This document shows positions 44,910 through 54,700 of a stretch of DNA of 64,000 nt, one piece after another. How positions within the stretch are numbered: position 1 is the stretch's first letter; the number at the start of each line of letters is the position of its first letter. The DNA comes from Brevibacillus massiliensis (lineage in GTDB: Bacteria; Bacillota; Bacilli; Brevibacillales; Brevibacillaceae): contig NZ_HE978538.1 of NCBI RefSeq assembly GCF_000311785.1, positions 233,981 through 297,980 on the forward strand, given 5' to 3'. Under the pieces are notes generated by a model that saw only the letters and a program-made list of their open reading frames with translations, made no database searches and was not told the origin of the DNA. The translations under genes and the position numbers were made by a program.

Positions 44910-44976
44910 TTTTCTATGTCCCGGATCGCAAATTGAGGTATAATACTATTGATCAAAGGTAACGGGAGGCTAGCAT

Positions 44977-45432
44977 ATGAGAGTGGCATTGGGCGCGGAT
45001 CACGGCGGATTCAGATTAAAGGAAGAGATCAAGTCCTTGCTGGAAGAGATGAACATCGCCTACGAGGACTTCGGCTGCGACTGTGAGGCGTCTGTCGACT
45101 ATCCTGATTACGCGCTGCCGGTTGCGGAAAAGGTAGCTGCGGGAGAGTTTGACCGTGGTATTCTCGTCTGCGGGACCGGTATCGGCATGTCGATTGCGGC
45201 CAACAAGGTGCCTGGTATTCGCTGCGCACTTGTGCATGATATGTTTTCAGCCAAAGCGACACGGGAACACAACGATACCAATGTCCTGACCATGGGTGAA
45301 CGCGTTATCGGACCGGGACTCGCCCGGGAGATCGTAAAAATTTGGTTGGAAACCGAGTTTCAAGGCGGGCGCCACCAAAGACGGATTGATAAAGTAACCG
45401 GTATTGAAGCGAAGCATCTGGGAGTGAAGTAG
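44977..45432 (+). CDS. rpiB: Ribose-5-phosphate isomerase B
   Basis: 151 residues. Interconverts ribose-5-P and ribulose-5-P. Motifs: VALGADHGGFRLKEEI, YPDYALPVAEKV, catalytic Cys in LVCGTGIGMSIAANK, and HNDTNVLTMGERV. GGGAGG SD. It corresponds to B. subtilis ywlF. Only one base separates its stop from the ywlG start, so the two are coupled. Confidence 0.95.
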   Translation: MRVALGADHGGFRLKEEIKSLLEEMNIAYEDFGCDCEASVDYPDYALPVAEKVAAGEFDRGILVCGTGIGMSIAANKVPGIRCALVHDMFSAKATREHNDTNVLTMGERVIGPGLAREIVKIWLETEFQGGRHQRRIDKVTGIEAKHLGVK

Positions 45433-45433
45433 G

Positions 45434-46003
45434 GTGGATGTAACGCAAATTGAAGACCAGATGAAGTCGGTCCTCTCGGAACTGCAGAAGGCGGCAGGGC
45501 TGCAGGCAGGGAAGCTGCTGGTCATCGGCTGCAGCACAAGCGAAGTGCTGGGAAAGCACATTGGGAAAGCCGGCAGCGAAGAGGTTGCCGCCGCGATCTA
45601 TCGGGCTGTTGACGAGGTGCGGCAGATTCATCAGTTTGACGTTGCGTTTCAATGCTGCGAGCACTTGAACCGGGCCCTCGTCGTTGAACAAAAAATGCTG
45701 GAGTCCGGCAGACTGGAGCAGGTCACGGTCGTTCCGGTGCCGTCGGCAGGAGGATCGATGGCCGCTTACGCCTATGCGAAGCTGCCTTCACCTGCTGTGG
45801 TGGAATTTATCCGCGCTGATGCCGGCATCGATATTGGAGACACGCTGATCGGCATGCATTTAAAACACGTAGCGGTCCCGTTTCGCCCCGGCTTGCGTCA
45901 GATTGGCGAGGCCCACGTAACAGCCGCCTACACCCGCCCCAAACTGATTGGCGGCGCCAGGGCTGTTTACGAACGGAACACAGGCAACACGAGCTGTTTG
46001 TAA
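45434..46003 (+). CDS. ywlG: UPF0340 family protein YwlG
   Basis: 189 residues, soluble. Conserved UPF0340/TIGR01440 segments: VIGCSTSEVLGKHIGKAGS, FDVAFQCCEHLNRALVVE, and IGDTLIGMHLKHVAVPFRP. Its function is unknown; the rpiB-ywlG-glyA order is conserved in Bacilli. GTG start immediately after the rpiB stop; its SD lies inside rpiB. Confidence 0.92.
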   Translation: MDVTQIEDQMKSVLSELQKAAGLQAGKLLVIGCSTSEVLGKHIGKAGSEEVAAAIYRAVDEVRQIHQFDVAFQCCEHLNRALVVEQKMLESGRLEQVTVVPVPSAGGSMAAYAYAKLPSPAVVEFIRADAGIDIGDTLIGMHLKHVAVPFRPGLRQIGEAHVTAAYTRPKLIGGARAVYERNTGNTSCL

Positions 46004-46048
46004 GCGATAACCAGATATACATAAAAAACAGTGGTAGGAGAGATGAAG

Positions 46049-47299
46049 ATGTTGGAATTTTTAAAGAGCCAAGATCCCCAGGTTGCTGAGGCCGTTCGTC
46101 TTGAATTGGGCAGACAGCGTGACAAAATCGAACTGATCGCTTCCGAAAATTTTGTCAGCCGAGCTGTAATGGAAGCGGCGGGTACCGTGCTTACCAACAA
46201 ATACGCGGAAGGATATCCCAGCCGCCGGTATTACGGCGGCTGCGAATACGTCGACATTGCCGAAAACATTGCCCGCGACCGGGTGAAGGAACTGTTTGGC
46301 GCAGAACACGCCAACGTGCAGCCGCATTCCGGCGCCCAGGCAAATATGGGTGTATACTTTACCATCCTCAAGCCGGGCGACACTGTCCTGGGGATGAATC
46401 TCTCCCATGGCGGACACTTGACTCACGGCAGTCCGGTTAACTTCTCCGGGCTTTTGTACAATTTCGTCGAATACGGCGTCGATGAGCAGACTCACCGGAT
46501 CGATTACGATGTCGTCCGCTCGCTTGCCCGGGAACACAAACCCAAGTTGATCGTCGCCGGAGCGAGCGCGTATCCCCGGGTAATCGACTTTGCCAAGTTC
46601 CGCGAGATCGCCGATGAAGTGGGCGCGTACTTCATGGTCGACATGGCGCATATCGCCGGCTTGGTAGCGGCTGGTTTGCATCCAAATCCGGTTCCGTACG
46701 CTCACTTTGTGACCAGTACGACCCACAAGACACTGCGCGGTCCGCGCGGAGGATTGATCCTCTGCAAAGAGGAGTTTGCCAAAGCGATCGACAAGTCGAT
46801 CTTCCCGGGTGTTCAAGGCGGTCCGCTGATGCACATTATCGCGGCCAAGGCGGTTGCGTTCGGAGAAGCGCTGCAGCCGTCGTTTAAAGAGTATGCGAAA
46901 CGTATTGTCGAGAATGCTAGCGCATTTGCCGAAGCCTTAAAGGCGGAAGGGCTGCAGCTTGTATCAGGCGGAACGGACAACCACTTGGTATTGGTGGACG
47001 TTCGCAACCTGGGCTTGACCGGGAAAGAGGCCGAACATCTGCTTGACGAAGTCTCTATTACCACCAATAAAAACACCATTCCGTACGATCCGCAAAGTCC
47101 GTTCGTCACCAGCGGCGTCCGCATGGGTACGCCAGCGGTCACTACCCGCGGATTTGACACAGAAGCGATGAAGGAGGTTGCTTCGATTATCGCATTGTCG
47201 TTGAAGAATCCGCAGGATGCAGCCAAGCAGGAGGAAGCCCGCCAGCGCGTCGCTGCCCTCTGCGCCCGGTTCCCGCTGTACGAAGGACTCTCGATTTAA
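46049..47299 (+). CDS. glyA: Serine hydroxymethyltransferase
   Basis: 416 residues, PLP enzyme. Converts serine and tetrahydrofolate to glycine and methylene-THF. The pattern [28 protein letters not shown] and [15 protein letters not shown] leads to the PLP-Lys in [14 protein letters not shown]. Then come [15 protein letters not shown] and [12 protein letters not shown] 46049 has GGAG 8 nt upstream and matches family N-termini ([12 protein letters not shown]). Upstream starts 46031/46043 overlap the SD. Confidence 0.96.
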   Translation: MLEFLKSQDPQVAEAVRLELGRQRDKIELIASENFVSRAVMEAAGTVLTNKYAEGYPSRRYYGGCEYVDIAENIARDRVKELFGAEHANVQPHSGAQANMGVYFTILKPGDTVLGMNLSHGGHLTHGSPVNFSGLLYNFVEYGVDEQTHRIDYDVVRSLAREHKPKLIVAGASAYPRVIDFAKFREIADEVGAYFMVDMAHIAGLVAAGLHPNPVPYAHFVTSTTHKTLRGPRGGLILCKEEFAKAIDKSIFPGVQGGPLMHIIAAKAVAFGEALQPSFKEYAKRIVENASAFAEALKAEGLQLVSGGTDNHLVLVDVRNLGLTGKEAEHLLDEVSITTNKNTIPYDPQSPFVTSGVRMGTPAVTTRGFDTEAMKEVASIIALSLKNPQDAAKQEEARQRVAALCARFPLYEGLSI

Positions 47300-47319
47300 C
47301 CCGCATAAGTGATAAAGGT

Positions 47320-47348
47320 GTCCCCGATCCGTATCGGGGACTTTCTTT
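47320..47348 (+). terminator. Terminator after glyA
   Basis: GTCCCCGAT (47320-47328), CCGT loop, ATCGGGGAC (47333-47341), TTTCTTT. Confidence 0.85.
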
Positions 47349-47413
47349 GTGAAGAGGCTCATGCTACCGAAGGGACTCCCCTTTCATGCGCTATCGTATT
47401 CATTTTCAAAAAA

Positions 47414-47442
47414 TTGACGTGCTTCATCTGTTTCGCTATGAT
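47414..47442 (+). promoter_or_regulatory. Sigma-A promoter of upp-mnaA
   Basis: TTGACG (47414-47419), 17-nt spacer, TATGAT (47437-47442), leaving a leader of about 70 nt with a G6T5 tract (about 47460-47470) before upp. Confidence 0.75.
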
Positions 47443-47517
47443 TATAAAAGCTTTCAAAAGGGGGGTTTTTAAAGCCTTTACATCACCGACAAAACGGAAA
47501 CTACGGGGGGAAATGGA

Positions 47518-48147
47518 ATGAGTCGAGTTTACGTTTTTGACCATCCGCTTATTCAGCATAAAATTACGTTTATCCGGGATAAAAACACCGGGACAAAAGA
47601 CTTCCGGGAACTGGTAGACGAAGTGGCTACGTTGATGGCCTATGAAATTACGCGAGATATGCCGCTGGAAGAGACCGTAATCGAAACACCGGTGGCGCCC
47701 TGTCGCTCCCGCGTGCTTGCAGGGAAAAAGGTAGGCCTGATACCGATTCTGCGGGCTGGCCTCGGCATGGTGGAAGGAATCCTCAAGCTGATTCCTGCCG
47801 CCAAGGTGGGACATATCGGTTTGTATCGCGATCCCAATACGCTGAAGCCGGTAGAGTACTTCGCCAAGCTGCCGACTGATATCCAGGAACGCGACTTGAT
47901 TGTCATTGATCCAATGCTGGCAACCGGCGGTTCGGCGGCGGCAGCGATTACGGCGTTGAAACAGCGCGGGGCGAAAAGCCTGAAGCTGATGTGCCTGGTA
48001 GCGGCCCCGGAAGGGATTGAACTCATGCAGAAGGAACATCCGGATGTAGACATCTTTGTGGCGGCGGTAGATGACCGTTTGAACGATCACGGCTACATCG
48101 TTCCCGGACTGGGTGATGCCGGAGACCGCTTGTTCGGTACGAAGTAG
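47518..48147 (+). CDS. upp: Uracil phosphoribosyltransferase
   Basis: 209 residues. Salvages uracil to UMP with [17 protein letters not shown] is at the N-terminus; [15 protein letters not shown] and the PRPP-binding [16 protein letters not shown] follow, with [24 protein letters not shown] at the C-terminus. GGGGGGAAA SD. mnaA begins 9 nt after its stop. Same glyA-upp-mnaA-atp order as B. subtilis. Confidence 0.97.
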   Translation: MSRVYVFDHPLIQHKITFIRDKNTGTKDFRELVDEVATLMAYEITRDMPLEETVIETPVAPCRSRVLAGKKVGLIPILRAGLGMVEGILKLIPAAKVGHIGLYRDPNTLKPVEYFAKLPTDIQERDLIVIDPMLATGGSAAAAITALKQRGAKSLKLMCLVAAPEGIELMQKEHPDVDIFVAAVDDRLNDHGYIVPGLGDAGDRLFGTK

Positions 48148-48156
48148 GTGAAACTG

Positions 48157-49323
48157 ATGAAAAAGATCAAAGTGTTGACGGTGTTTGGCACTCGGCCCGA
48201 GGCGATTAAAATGGCTCCGCTGGTCCACGAGTTAAAACGCCGTCCGGAGCAGATCGAATCGATCGTGTGCGTCACGGCCCAGCATCGGCAAATGCTTGAT
48301 CAGGTTCTGGATATGTTTGAAATCGTCCCTGATCTCGATTTGAACATGATGAAGGAACGCCAGACGCTGGTTGATGTAACGGTGCGCGGCCTGGAGAGTC
48401 TCGATCGGGTGATGAAAGAGACCAAGCCGGATATCGTACTGGTTCACGGGGACACCACGACCACGTTTATCGCCAGTCTGGCTGCCTTTTACAACCAGGT
48501 GGCGATCGGACATGTCGAAGCGGGACTTCGGACGTGGGACAAGTACTCCCCGTTCCCGGAAGAGATGAACCGGCAGTTGACCGGAGTCATGGCTGACCTG
48601 CATTTTTCTCCGACTGAGGGGGCGGCGGATAATCTGCGCCGGGAAAACAAGCAGGAATCATCTATTTTTGTCACCGGAAATACCGTCATTGACGCTTTGC
48701 AGACGACTGTTCGGGAGGATTACCGCCACCCGGTGCTCGAACAGACGGCAGGCCGCCGGATGGTGCTAATGACCGCCCACCGCCGGGAGAATCTGGGTGA
48801 GCCGATGCGGCGGATCTTCCGGGCCGTTCGCCGCCTGGTGGAGGATCACCCGGACATCGCCGTCGTCTATCCGGTCCATCTAAACCCGGCTGTACAGGAG
48901 GTGGCCCGGGAGGTACTGGGTGACCATCAGCGCATTCACCTGATTGAGCCTTTGGATACCTTCGACTTCCACAATTTTGCCCGCAGGGCGCACTTGATTT
49001 TGACCGACTCGGGCGGTGTGCAAGAAGAAGCGCCTTCACTGGGAGTTCCCGTACTGGTCTTGCGGGACACCACAGAGCGGCCGGAGGGGATTGAAGCCGG
49101 AACGCTGAAATTGGCCGGGACGGACGAGGAACAGGTATACCGGCTGGCGAATGAATTGTTGTGCGATTCCGATGCTTATGAAGCGATGGCAAAAGCAGTA
49201 AATCCTTACGGGGACGGCAAAGCTTCCGAGCGGATTGTCGAAGCGATCCTTTATCACTTCGGCCTTCGCAGCGAACGGCCGCAGCCGTTTCGCCCGGGCC
49301 AAAAGGAACAGACAATCGTGTAA
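48157..49323 (+). CDS. mnaA: UDP-N-acetylglucosamine 2-epimerase (non-hydrolysing)
   Basis: 388 residues. Makes UDP-ManNAc for teichoic-acid linkage units or other wall polymers. Motifs: VFGTRPEAIKMAPL, TAQHRQMLDQVL, VHGDTTTTFIASLAAFY, GHVEAGLRT, FVTGNTVIDAL, TAHRRENLGEP and TDSGGVQEEAPSLGVPVLVLRDTTERPEG. ATG 48157 has AGGTGA 5 nt upstream and fits B. subtilis MnaA; the GTG at 48148 is part of the SD. Terminator downstream. Confidence 0.95.
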   Translation: MKKIKVLTVFGTRPEAIKMAPLVHELKRRPEQIESIVCVTAQHRQMLDQVLDMFEIVPDLDLNMMKERQTLVDVTVRGLESLDRVMKETKPDIVLVHGDTTTTFIASLAAFYNQVAIGHVEAGLRTWDKYSPFPEEMNRQLTGVMADLHFSPTEGAADNLRRENKQESSIFVTGNTVIDALQTTVREDYRHPVLEQTAGRRMVLMTAHRRENLGEPMRRIFRAVRRLVEDHPDIAVVYPVHLNPAVQEVAREVLGDHQRIHLIEPLDTFDFHNFARRAHLILTDSGGVQEEAPSLGVPVLVLRDTTERPEGIEAGTLKLAGTDEEQVYRLANELLCDSDAYEAMAKAVNPYGDGKASERIVEAILYHFGLRSERPQPFRPGQKEQTIV

Positions 49324-49332
49324 GACAAGGTG

Positions 49333-49366
49333 AGCGACAGCTTCCGCCATGGAGGCTGTCGCTTTC
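49333..49366. terminator. Terminator between mnaA and the convergent LysE-type gene
   Basis: AGCGACAGC (49333-49341) pairs with GCTGTCGCT (49355-49363), followed by TTTCC. Confidence 0.75.
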
Positions 49367-49369
49367 CTG

Positions 49370-49984
49370 TTAAAACAACCACTTCCCACCCATGTACAGG
49401 GCGACGCCCCAGATAATCACCGCCGATATGCGGTTGATCAAGGCCAGCCACTTGCCGGAGCGGTCGATGGAACCGATCCGCCTGCCGACAATCGACAAGC
49501 CGAGAAACCAACAGTACGAGACGAGAATGCAGGCGGCTGTAAATCCCCATTTGGCCATTCCGCTGTATCCGAGCGAACTGGTGCCGATCACGCCGATCGT
49601 ATCAAGAATGGCATGGGGATTCAGCAGGGAGACTGATGCGGTAAAGGCGATCTGTTTTTTGGCCGGAAGCCTGACGATCTCCCCGGTGGCGGGGTTTGCC
49701 GCAGCGCTCTTCCACGTCACCCAGCCCATGTAGAGCAGGAAGAGGAAGCCGGCGCCATAGAGAATATAGGCCAGCCAGGAGACTTGCAGCACGACGACCG
49801 ATACGCCCAACACGGCAAGCAATATCAGGATGGTGTCGCACAGGGATGCCGTTATCACCGCCGGCAGGGCTCGCAGCAGCGTCGGCTGGGTAGCGCCCTG
49901 GTTAAAGACGAACACATTTTGGACGCCCAGCGGGATGATCAGTCCAAAAGCGAGGATAAGGCCATGAATAAAAGCTTGCGCCAT
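49370..49984 (-). CDS. LysE/ArgO-type amino-acid exporter
   Basis: 204 residues, six membrane helices. The N-terminus (FIHGLILAFGLIIPLGVQNVFVFNQGA) and the central SVSLLNPHAILDTIGVIG are hallmarks of the LysE/ArgO exporter family, which pumps basic or other amino acids out. It is divergent from a MocR-type regulator 150 nt away, a layout usual for regulator-target pairs, so expression probably responds to that protein (inference). Substrate not decidable from the sequence. Confidence 0.88.
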   Translation of the reverse strand: MAQAFIHGLILAFGLIIPLGVQNVFVFNQGATQPTLLRALPAVITASLCDTILILLAVLGVSVVVLQVSWLAYILYGAGFLFLLYMGWVTWKSAAANPATGEIVRLPAKKQIAFTASVSLLNPHAILDTIGVIGTSSLGYSGMAKWGFTAACILVSYCWFLGLSIVGRRIGSIDRSGKWLALINRISAVIIWGVALYMGGKWLF

Positions 49985-50059
49985 CCATATTTCTCCTTCC
50001 CATAGTGCAGCTTTGCTGTTGCATATGAGCTATCGTAAACGGAAACAGGCTGCAAGTCT

Positions 50060-50093
50060 CCAACCAAATGGATGGTATAATACCCAACCAATT
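50060..50093. promoter_or_regulatory. Promoter with direct repeats between LysE-type and MocR-type genes
   Basis: CCAACCAAAT (50060-50069) and CCAACCAATT (50084-50093) form a direct repeat spaced by 24 bp, on either side of a perfect TATAAT (50076-50081, + strand). MocR/PdxR regulators commonly bind direct repeats, so this is a plausible operator. Confidence 0.5.
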
Positions 50094-50134
50094 GCTAAGA
50101 TAGAGGAAAGCTTGCCGGAGGTGAAGACAGGGCA

Positions 50135-51586
50135 ATGGCTCAATTGGACTGGAAACCGGACAAGGCCTCGCCTGTACCGCTGTATCGGCAGATTGCTGCA
50201 TACGTAAAAGAGAAGATCGCGAGCGGGGAGTGGCCGGTAAACAGCAAGATCCCGCCTCAACGCACACTGGCCAGAGCGTTCGAGGTCAATCGCAGCACTG
50301 TCGTCACTGCATTGGAGGAATTGACAGCGGAGGGTTTCCTTGAGGGGCGCAGCGGAAGCGGCACGGTCGTTGCCAACAGCAGCTGGACGACGCTGACTGC
50401 GGTCCCGCCCCCAGACTGGAACGCTTATGTCAATGCAGGCATTCACAAGCCCAATTTGCCGACCATTCAGGAAATTAACAAGGCGGAATTTCATCCCGGC
50501 GTCATCCGGCTGGGCACCGGTGAACTGGGACCGGAGCTGCAGCCGAAAGAGTGGATGAGAGAGATGCTTGGCCGGGTATCGGGCAAAATCGAATCGCTCG
50601 GGTATGAACAGCCCAAGGGATTGCCGGCACTGCGGGAACAGATCAGCCGTTATGCCAAATCGTTGGGGATAGAGGCCTCCCCCTCGGCCGTATTGGTGGT
50701 CTCCGGCGCCCTTCAAGCGCTTCAACTGATTTCGCTTGGCATCCTTCACCGAGGCTCATCGATTTTGCTGGAAAAACCATCTTATCTGTCTTCCCTGCAT
50801 TTGTTTCAATCTGCCGGGATGAGGCTTCACGGCATGCCGATGGACGGACAGGGGCTGATCACCTCGCATCTGCAGGCGTACCTAAGGCAGCACCAGGCGG
50901 CGATGTTGTACACGATTCCTTCGTTTCACAATCCAACCGGAATTCTGATGACAGCACAGCGTCGCCAGGAATTGTTGAAGGTGTGCGAGGCAGAGCGGCT
51001 GCCGATTGTCGAAGACGACGTCTACCGGGAGTTGTGGCTTGACACTCCTGCGCCGCCTCCCCTCAAAGCAGCGGACAAAAGCGGCCTGGTCTTGTATCTC
51101 GGGAGCATGTCCAAGTCGCTGAGTCCCGGTCTTAGGATCGGCTGGCTGATCGGGCCCGAGCCGGTGATCGAGCGGTTGGCTGACATCAAAATGCAGACGG
51201 ATTACGGATCCAGCTCCCTGTCCCAATGGGCAGCGGCCGAGTGGCTGGCAAGCGGCAGGTATCAGGAACACATCGCCTGGGTCCGGGAGCAGCTGAAAAA
51301 GCGGCGTGAAGCGGCAATACAGGCGCTGGATGCCCACTATTCCGATATGGCCGAATGGAGCATGCCTGCGGGAGGCTTCTACATCTGGCTCCGCTTTACA
51401 GTGGGGATGCCCATTCGCAAGCTGTTTGAGCGGGCGCTGGAAGCCGGTATTCTGATTAATCCGGGAAGCGTGTACGATCAGGGGGCTGCGCAGTATTTGC
51501 GCCTCTCCTACTCATATGCATCGCCCGACGAATTGCAAAGCGGACTTGCCAGGCTGGCAGAGATTGCGAGGACGTTAGCGGAATAA
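50135..51586 (+). CDS. MocR/PdxR-type GntR regulator with aminotransferase domain
   Basis: 483 residues. The N-terminal GntR winged helix (about 10-78) has PLYRQIAAYVKEKIASGEWPVNSKIPPQRTLARAFEVNRSTVVTALEELTAEGFL. A class I aminotransferase-like domain (about 115-480) includes HNPTG, the PLP-Asp region IVEDDVYREL, and the Lys of YLGSMSKSLSPGLRIGW that forms the internal aldimine. Such proteins sense PLP or amino-acid-PLP adducts. It is divergent from a LysE-type exporter. The SD GGAGGTG is 11 nt from the ATG. Terminator downstream. Not obviously PdxR itself, as no pdxST is near. Confidence 0.9.
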   Translation: MAQLDWKPDKASPVPLYRQIAAYVKEKIASGEWPVNSKIPPQRTLARAFEVNRSTVVTALEELTAEGFLEGRSGSGTVVANSSWTTLTAVPPPDWNAYVNAGIHKPNLPTIQEINKAEFHPGVIRLGTGELGPELQPKEWMREMLGRVSGKIESLGYEQPKGLPALREQISRYAKSLGIEASPSAVLVVSGALQALQLISLGILHRGSSILLEKPSYLSSLHLFQSAGMRLHGMPMDGQGLITSHLQAYLRQHQAAMLYTIPSFHNPTGILMTAQRRQELLKVCEAERLPIVEDDVYRELWLDTPAPPPLKAADKSGLVLYLGSMSKSLSPGLRIGWLIGPEPVIERLADIKMQTDYGSSSLSQWAAAEWLASGRYQEHIAWVREQLKKRREAAIQALDAHYSDMAEWSMPAGGFYIWLRFTVGMPIRKLFERALEAGILINPGSVYDQGAAQYLRLSYSYASPDELQSGLARLAEIARTLAE

Positions 51587-51593
51587 CGGGTTT

Positions 51594-51619
51594 GAGGCAC
51601 ATTGACTGTGCCTCTTTTT
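51594..51619 (+). terminator. Terminator after MocR-type gene
   Basis: GAGGCACA (51594-51601), TTGAC loop, TGTGCCTC (51607-51614), five T. Confidence 0.85.
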
Positions 51620-51752
51620 ATATACATCTTTTCAAAAAACTTTACTACCCAAATAAAATTCTATAAAGCTACGAAACTAAAAACCTATCAAAGCGTCTAA
51701 AGATAGTGAACGACATCAGAGAAAATCACAAGAGGAGAGGAGTTATACTACC

Positions 51753-54700
51753 ATGAGGAAGAGGCAGCGCAGGCTGCTGTCGCTCCTTGTTGCTTCGTCG
51801 TTGTTGTGGGGAACATATGTTCCGTTCGCGTCCAGGGCAGCAGAAGCAGCAGTGCCAAGTTCCATGTCGGTTATCTGGCAGACGCCCATTGGCGAAGGAG
51901 TGACACTGTACAAATATTCGAAAGCTTACGGAAATCAGCAGTCGATCATTTACGTGACACAAGTGGATTTGAACAACGATTACGTTGAAGTCAAACCGGT
52001 GTACGGCACGAACGGCCTGTTGACGGAGAAGCAAACCGTCACGAAAATGGCCAACGAGAGCGGGGCGATTGCGGCGATTAACGCAGACTTCTTTAATATG
52101 CAGAAACGCGGAGCTCCCTTCGGCGTCGTGGTGAAGGATTCCGATGTCGTGTCCTCGATGGGGCACATATCCTACTGGTACAGCCTGGGCATTACCGACG
52201 ATAAATTGGCCTACATAGAACATCTCGGTTTTACGGGCAAGGTGACCGCCGAGAACGGAACGTCTTTTTCGCTTCGCGGGGTCAACAAGGAAGAGTACAA
52301 TCCCAGTGAAGGAAAAAGCCACCTGGGCCAGCTCAATCTCTATACACCCAAGTTCGGCAAGACAAGCCTGGGACCGATCAGCGGCTATAAAAATGTCGTG
52401 GAAGTCGTGTTCGTGAACGGCGTTGCCACCGAAGTTCGCACAGACCAGCCGGCTGCCGCGATCCCGGCAAACGGTTTTGTCTTGTGGGGGCAAGGGGCTG
52501 CAGCCGACTTTTTAAAACAGAATGTGCCCGTCGGCTCTAGCGTCAGCATCGACTACCAGACCACGCCGAACAACAAGAACTGGGTGAATGCGGTAGGCGG
52601 CGGCGTCCTGTTGGTCGACCAGGGGAAACCGCTCACGTCGTTTCGGGCAGAAGCCGCGATTACGGGGAAAAACGCCCACACCGCAGTTGGTGTCTCGCAG
52701 GATGGCAAGATGCTCTACATAGTGGCAAATGACGATACAGCCAACAGCCGTGGACTAACCTTGCAGGAACTGTCGCAAGTCATGGTGGATTTGGGCGCGT
52801 ATCGGGCGGTCAACTTCGATGGCGGCGGTTCCACCACGATCGCTGCCCGGATGCTTGGCGATACCCAGGCCAAACTGATCAACCAGCCGAAGGGCGGAGC
52901 GGAGCGCCGGGTACCGACCGGACTTGCCGTTTACAATACGGCACCCCAAGGAACCCTTTCCAATTTCCAAATCGACGGCCCGACCGACGTGCTAATGGGA
53001 CAAACGGCCGACTTTACGACAAAGGCGTACGACAACCATTACCTGCCGTATAAGATCGATCCTTCCGAGATTACTTGGTCGGTCAGACAGAGCGAGGCTG
53101 GAACATTTGAAGGCCATCGGCTGACGGCTCTGAAGCCGGGTACGATCACGATCGAAGCGACGGCGGCAGGCATTACAAAAACCCGTGACGTCCGTGTGCT
53201 CGGCGGCCAGGACATAGCCCAGGTCATCGTCTCGCCGGCGATGATCAACATAGCCCCCGGACAGACGGTGACACTCGATGTCAAAGTCAAAACAAAGCAA
53301 GGGGTGACAGTGCAGGCGACTCCGCTGAGCGTCAAGGTGACCGCCAATTCGTCGCTGCTCAATGTGAATGACAAGCTGCAGCTTAGAGCGAATGACGGAG
53401 TTGGCCAAGGCAGCGTGACAGTCTCCTATGACGGCGTCTCGACTACCGTCCCGGTCAACATCGGTGAACAGGAGCAGCCGTGGCTGAACTTTGACAATCT
53501 GACCGGTCTGTATCACGTGGGATATCCGGAAGGGTTGAATAACGCCGGATCGTTTAGCCTGGTCAGCGATCCTGTCTACCGTTCGAAAAAAGCGGCCAAG
53601 CTGACCTACAACTTCGCCGGGGCGTCGGAAGACGATGTCCGGATCGCATACGGCCGCATGGGTTCCAATGCTGTCCTGATGCCGGGGCAACCGATCGGCA
53701 TGGGACTTTGGGTCTATGGCGACAACAGCAACCACTGGCTGCGGGCAGAGATTATTGACGCCAAGGGCAAGCAGCATCTGGTCGATTTGGCAGAGAAGAT
53801 CGATTGGACAGGCTGGAAACAGGTAAAAGGCTACTTCCCGGCCAATGTTAGCTATCCGGTGCAGCTCCGCAGCATCTACGTCGTCGACAAACCGGAAGAG
53901 TCAGAGTCCCGCCCGCTGCAGGGAACGCTCTACTTCGATGAGGCTTCTGTTCTGCTGCCGTTCCAGGCAGGCAAGCAACTGCCGGGGGCGGACGTCGATC
54001 CAGCCAAACCGGGCAAGCTTTCATTAGGGGATGAGCTGGATCTCAGCTACTCGTTTGCGCGTTCAGCCGATTATCTAAGCAAGGCCCGAATTGACGTAAA
54101 ATCGACGGCGGGGACAAAGCTCCCGGGGTACGTGGCGGCAGCAAACGGGTTCACCATCTCCCCGATCGATCTGAAACCAGGGAAGACGGACCAATTCAGC
54201 ACTTCTCCGGCGACGATTACCTTAAAGCCGAAGAAATGGACCAAGCGCAAAGGCGTCGGCTTGCTGTACGTAAATGAAGCCAACCAAACCTTTGATCCGC
54301 TCGTCGGGCAGATGGACCCGAACGGCAACTGGGTCTACCAGGTAAACTCCTACGGTACGTACATCCCGTACTACCTGGAAATTCCAAGCAGCGTGCCGTT
54401 CATGGACATCATGAATCACCCGGCACAGGAAGAAATTACGAAGATGGCAGCAAAAGGCTACATCAAAGGTCTTGCTCCGGACGTATTTGGTCCGGAAGTG
54501 TCGCTGACCCGGGCGGAATTCGTAACCTTGCTGTCCAGGGTGTACAACTGGAAGCTGCCAGCCAAGCCGAAGCTGTCGTTTAAGGATGCGGTGCCGGATT
54601 GGGCCCAGGGGGCTGTCCAGGTCGCTGTAGCGAACGGCATCGTCAAAGGGTATGACGACAAGACGTTCCGTGCGAACCAGCCCGTGACTCGCGCGGAGGC

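Noticed and set aside
49985-50134. Lysine riboswitch (L-box) upstream of the LysE-type gene
   Set aside because: The 150-bp spacer is too short and lacks the conserved L-box helices; the direct repeats explain it better.
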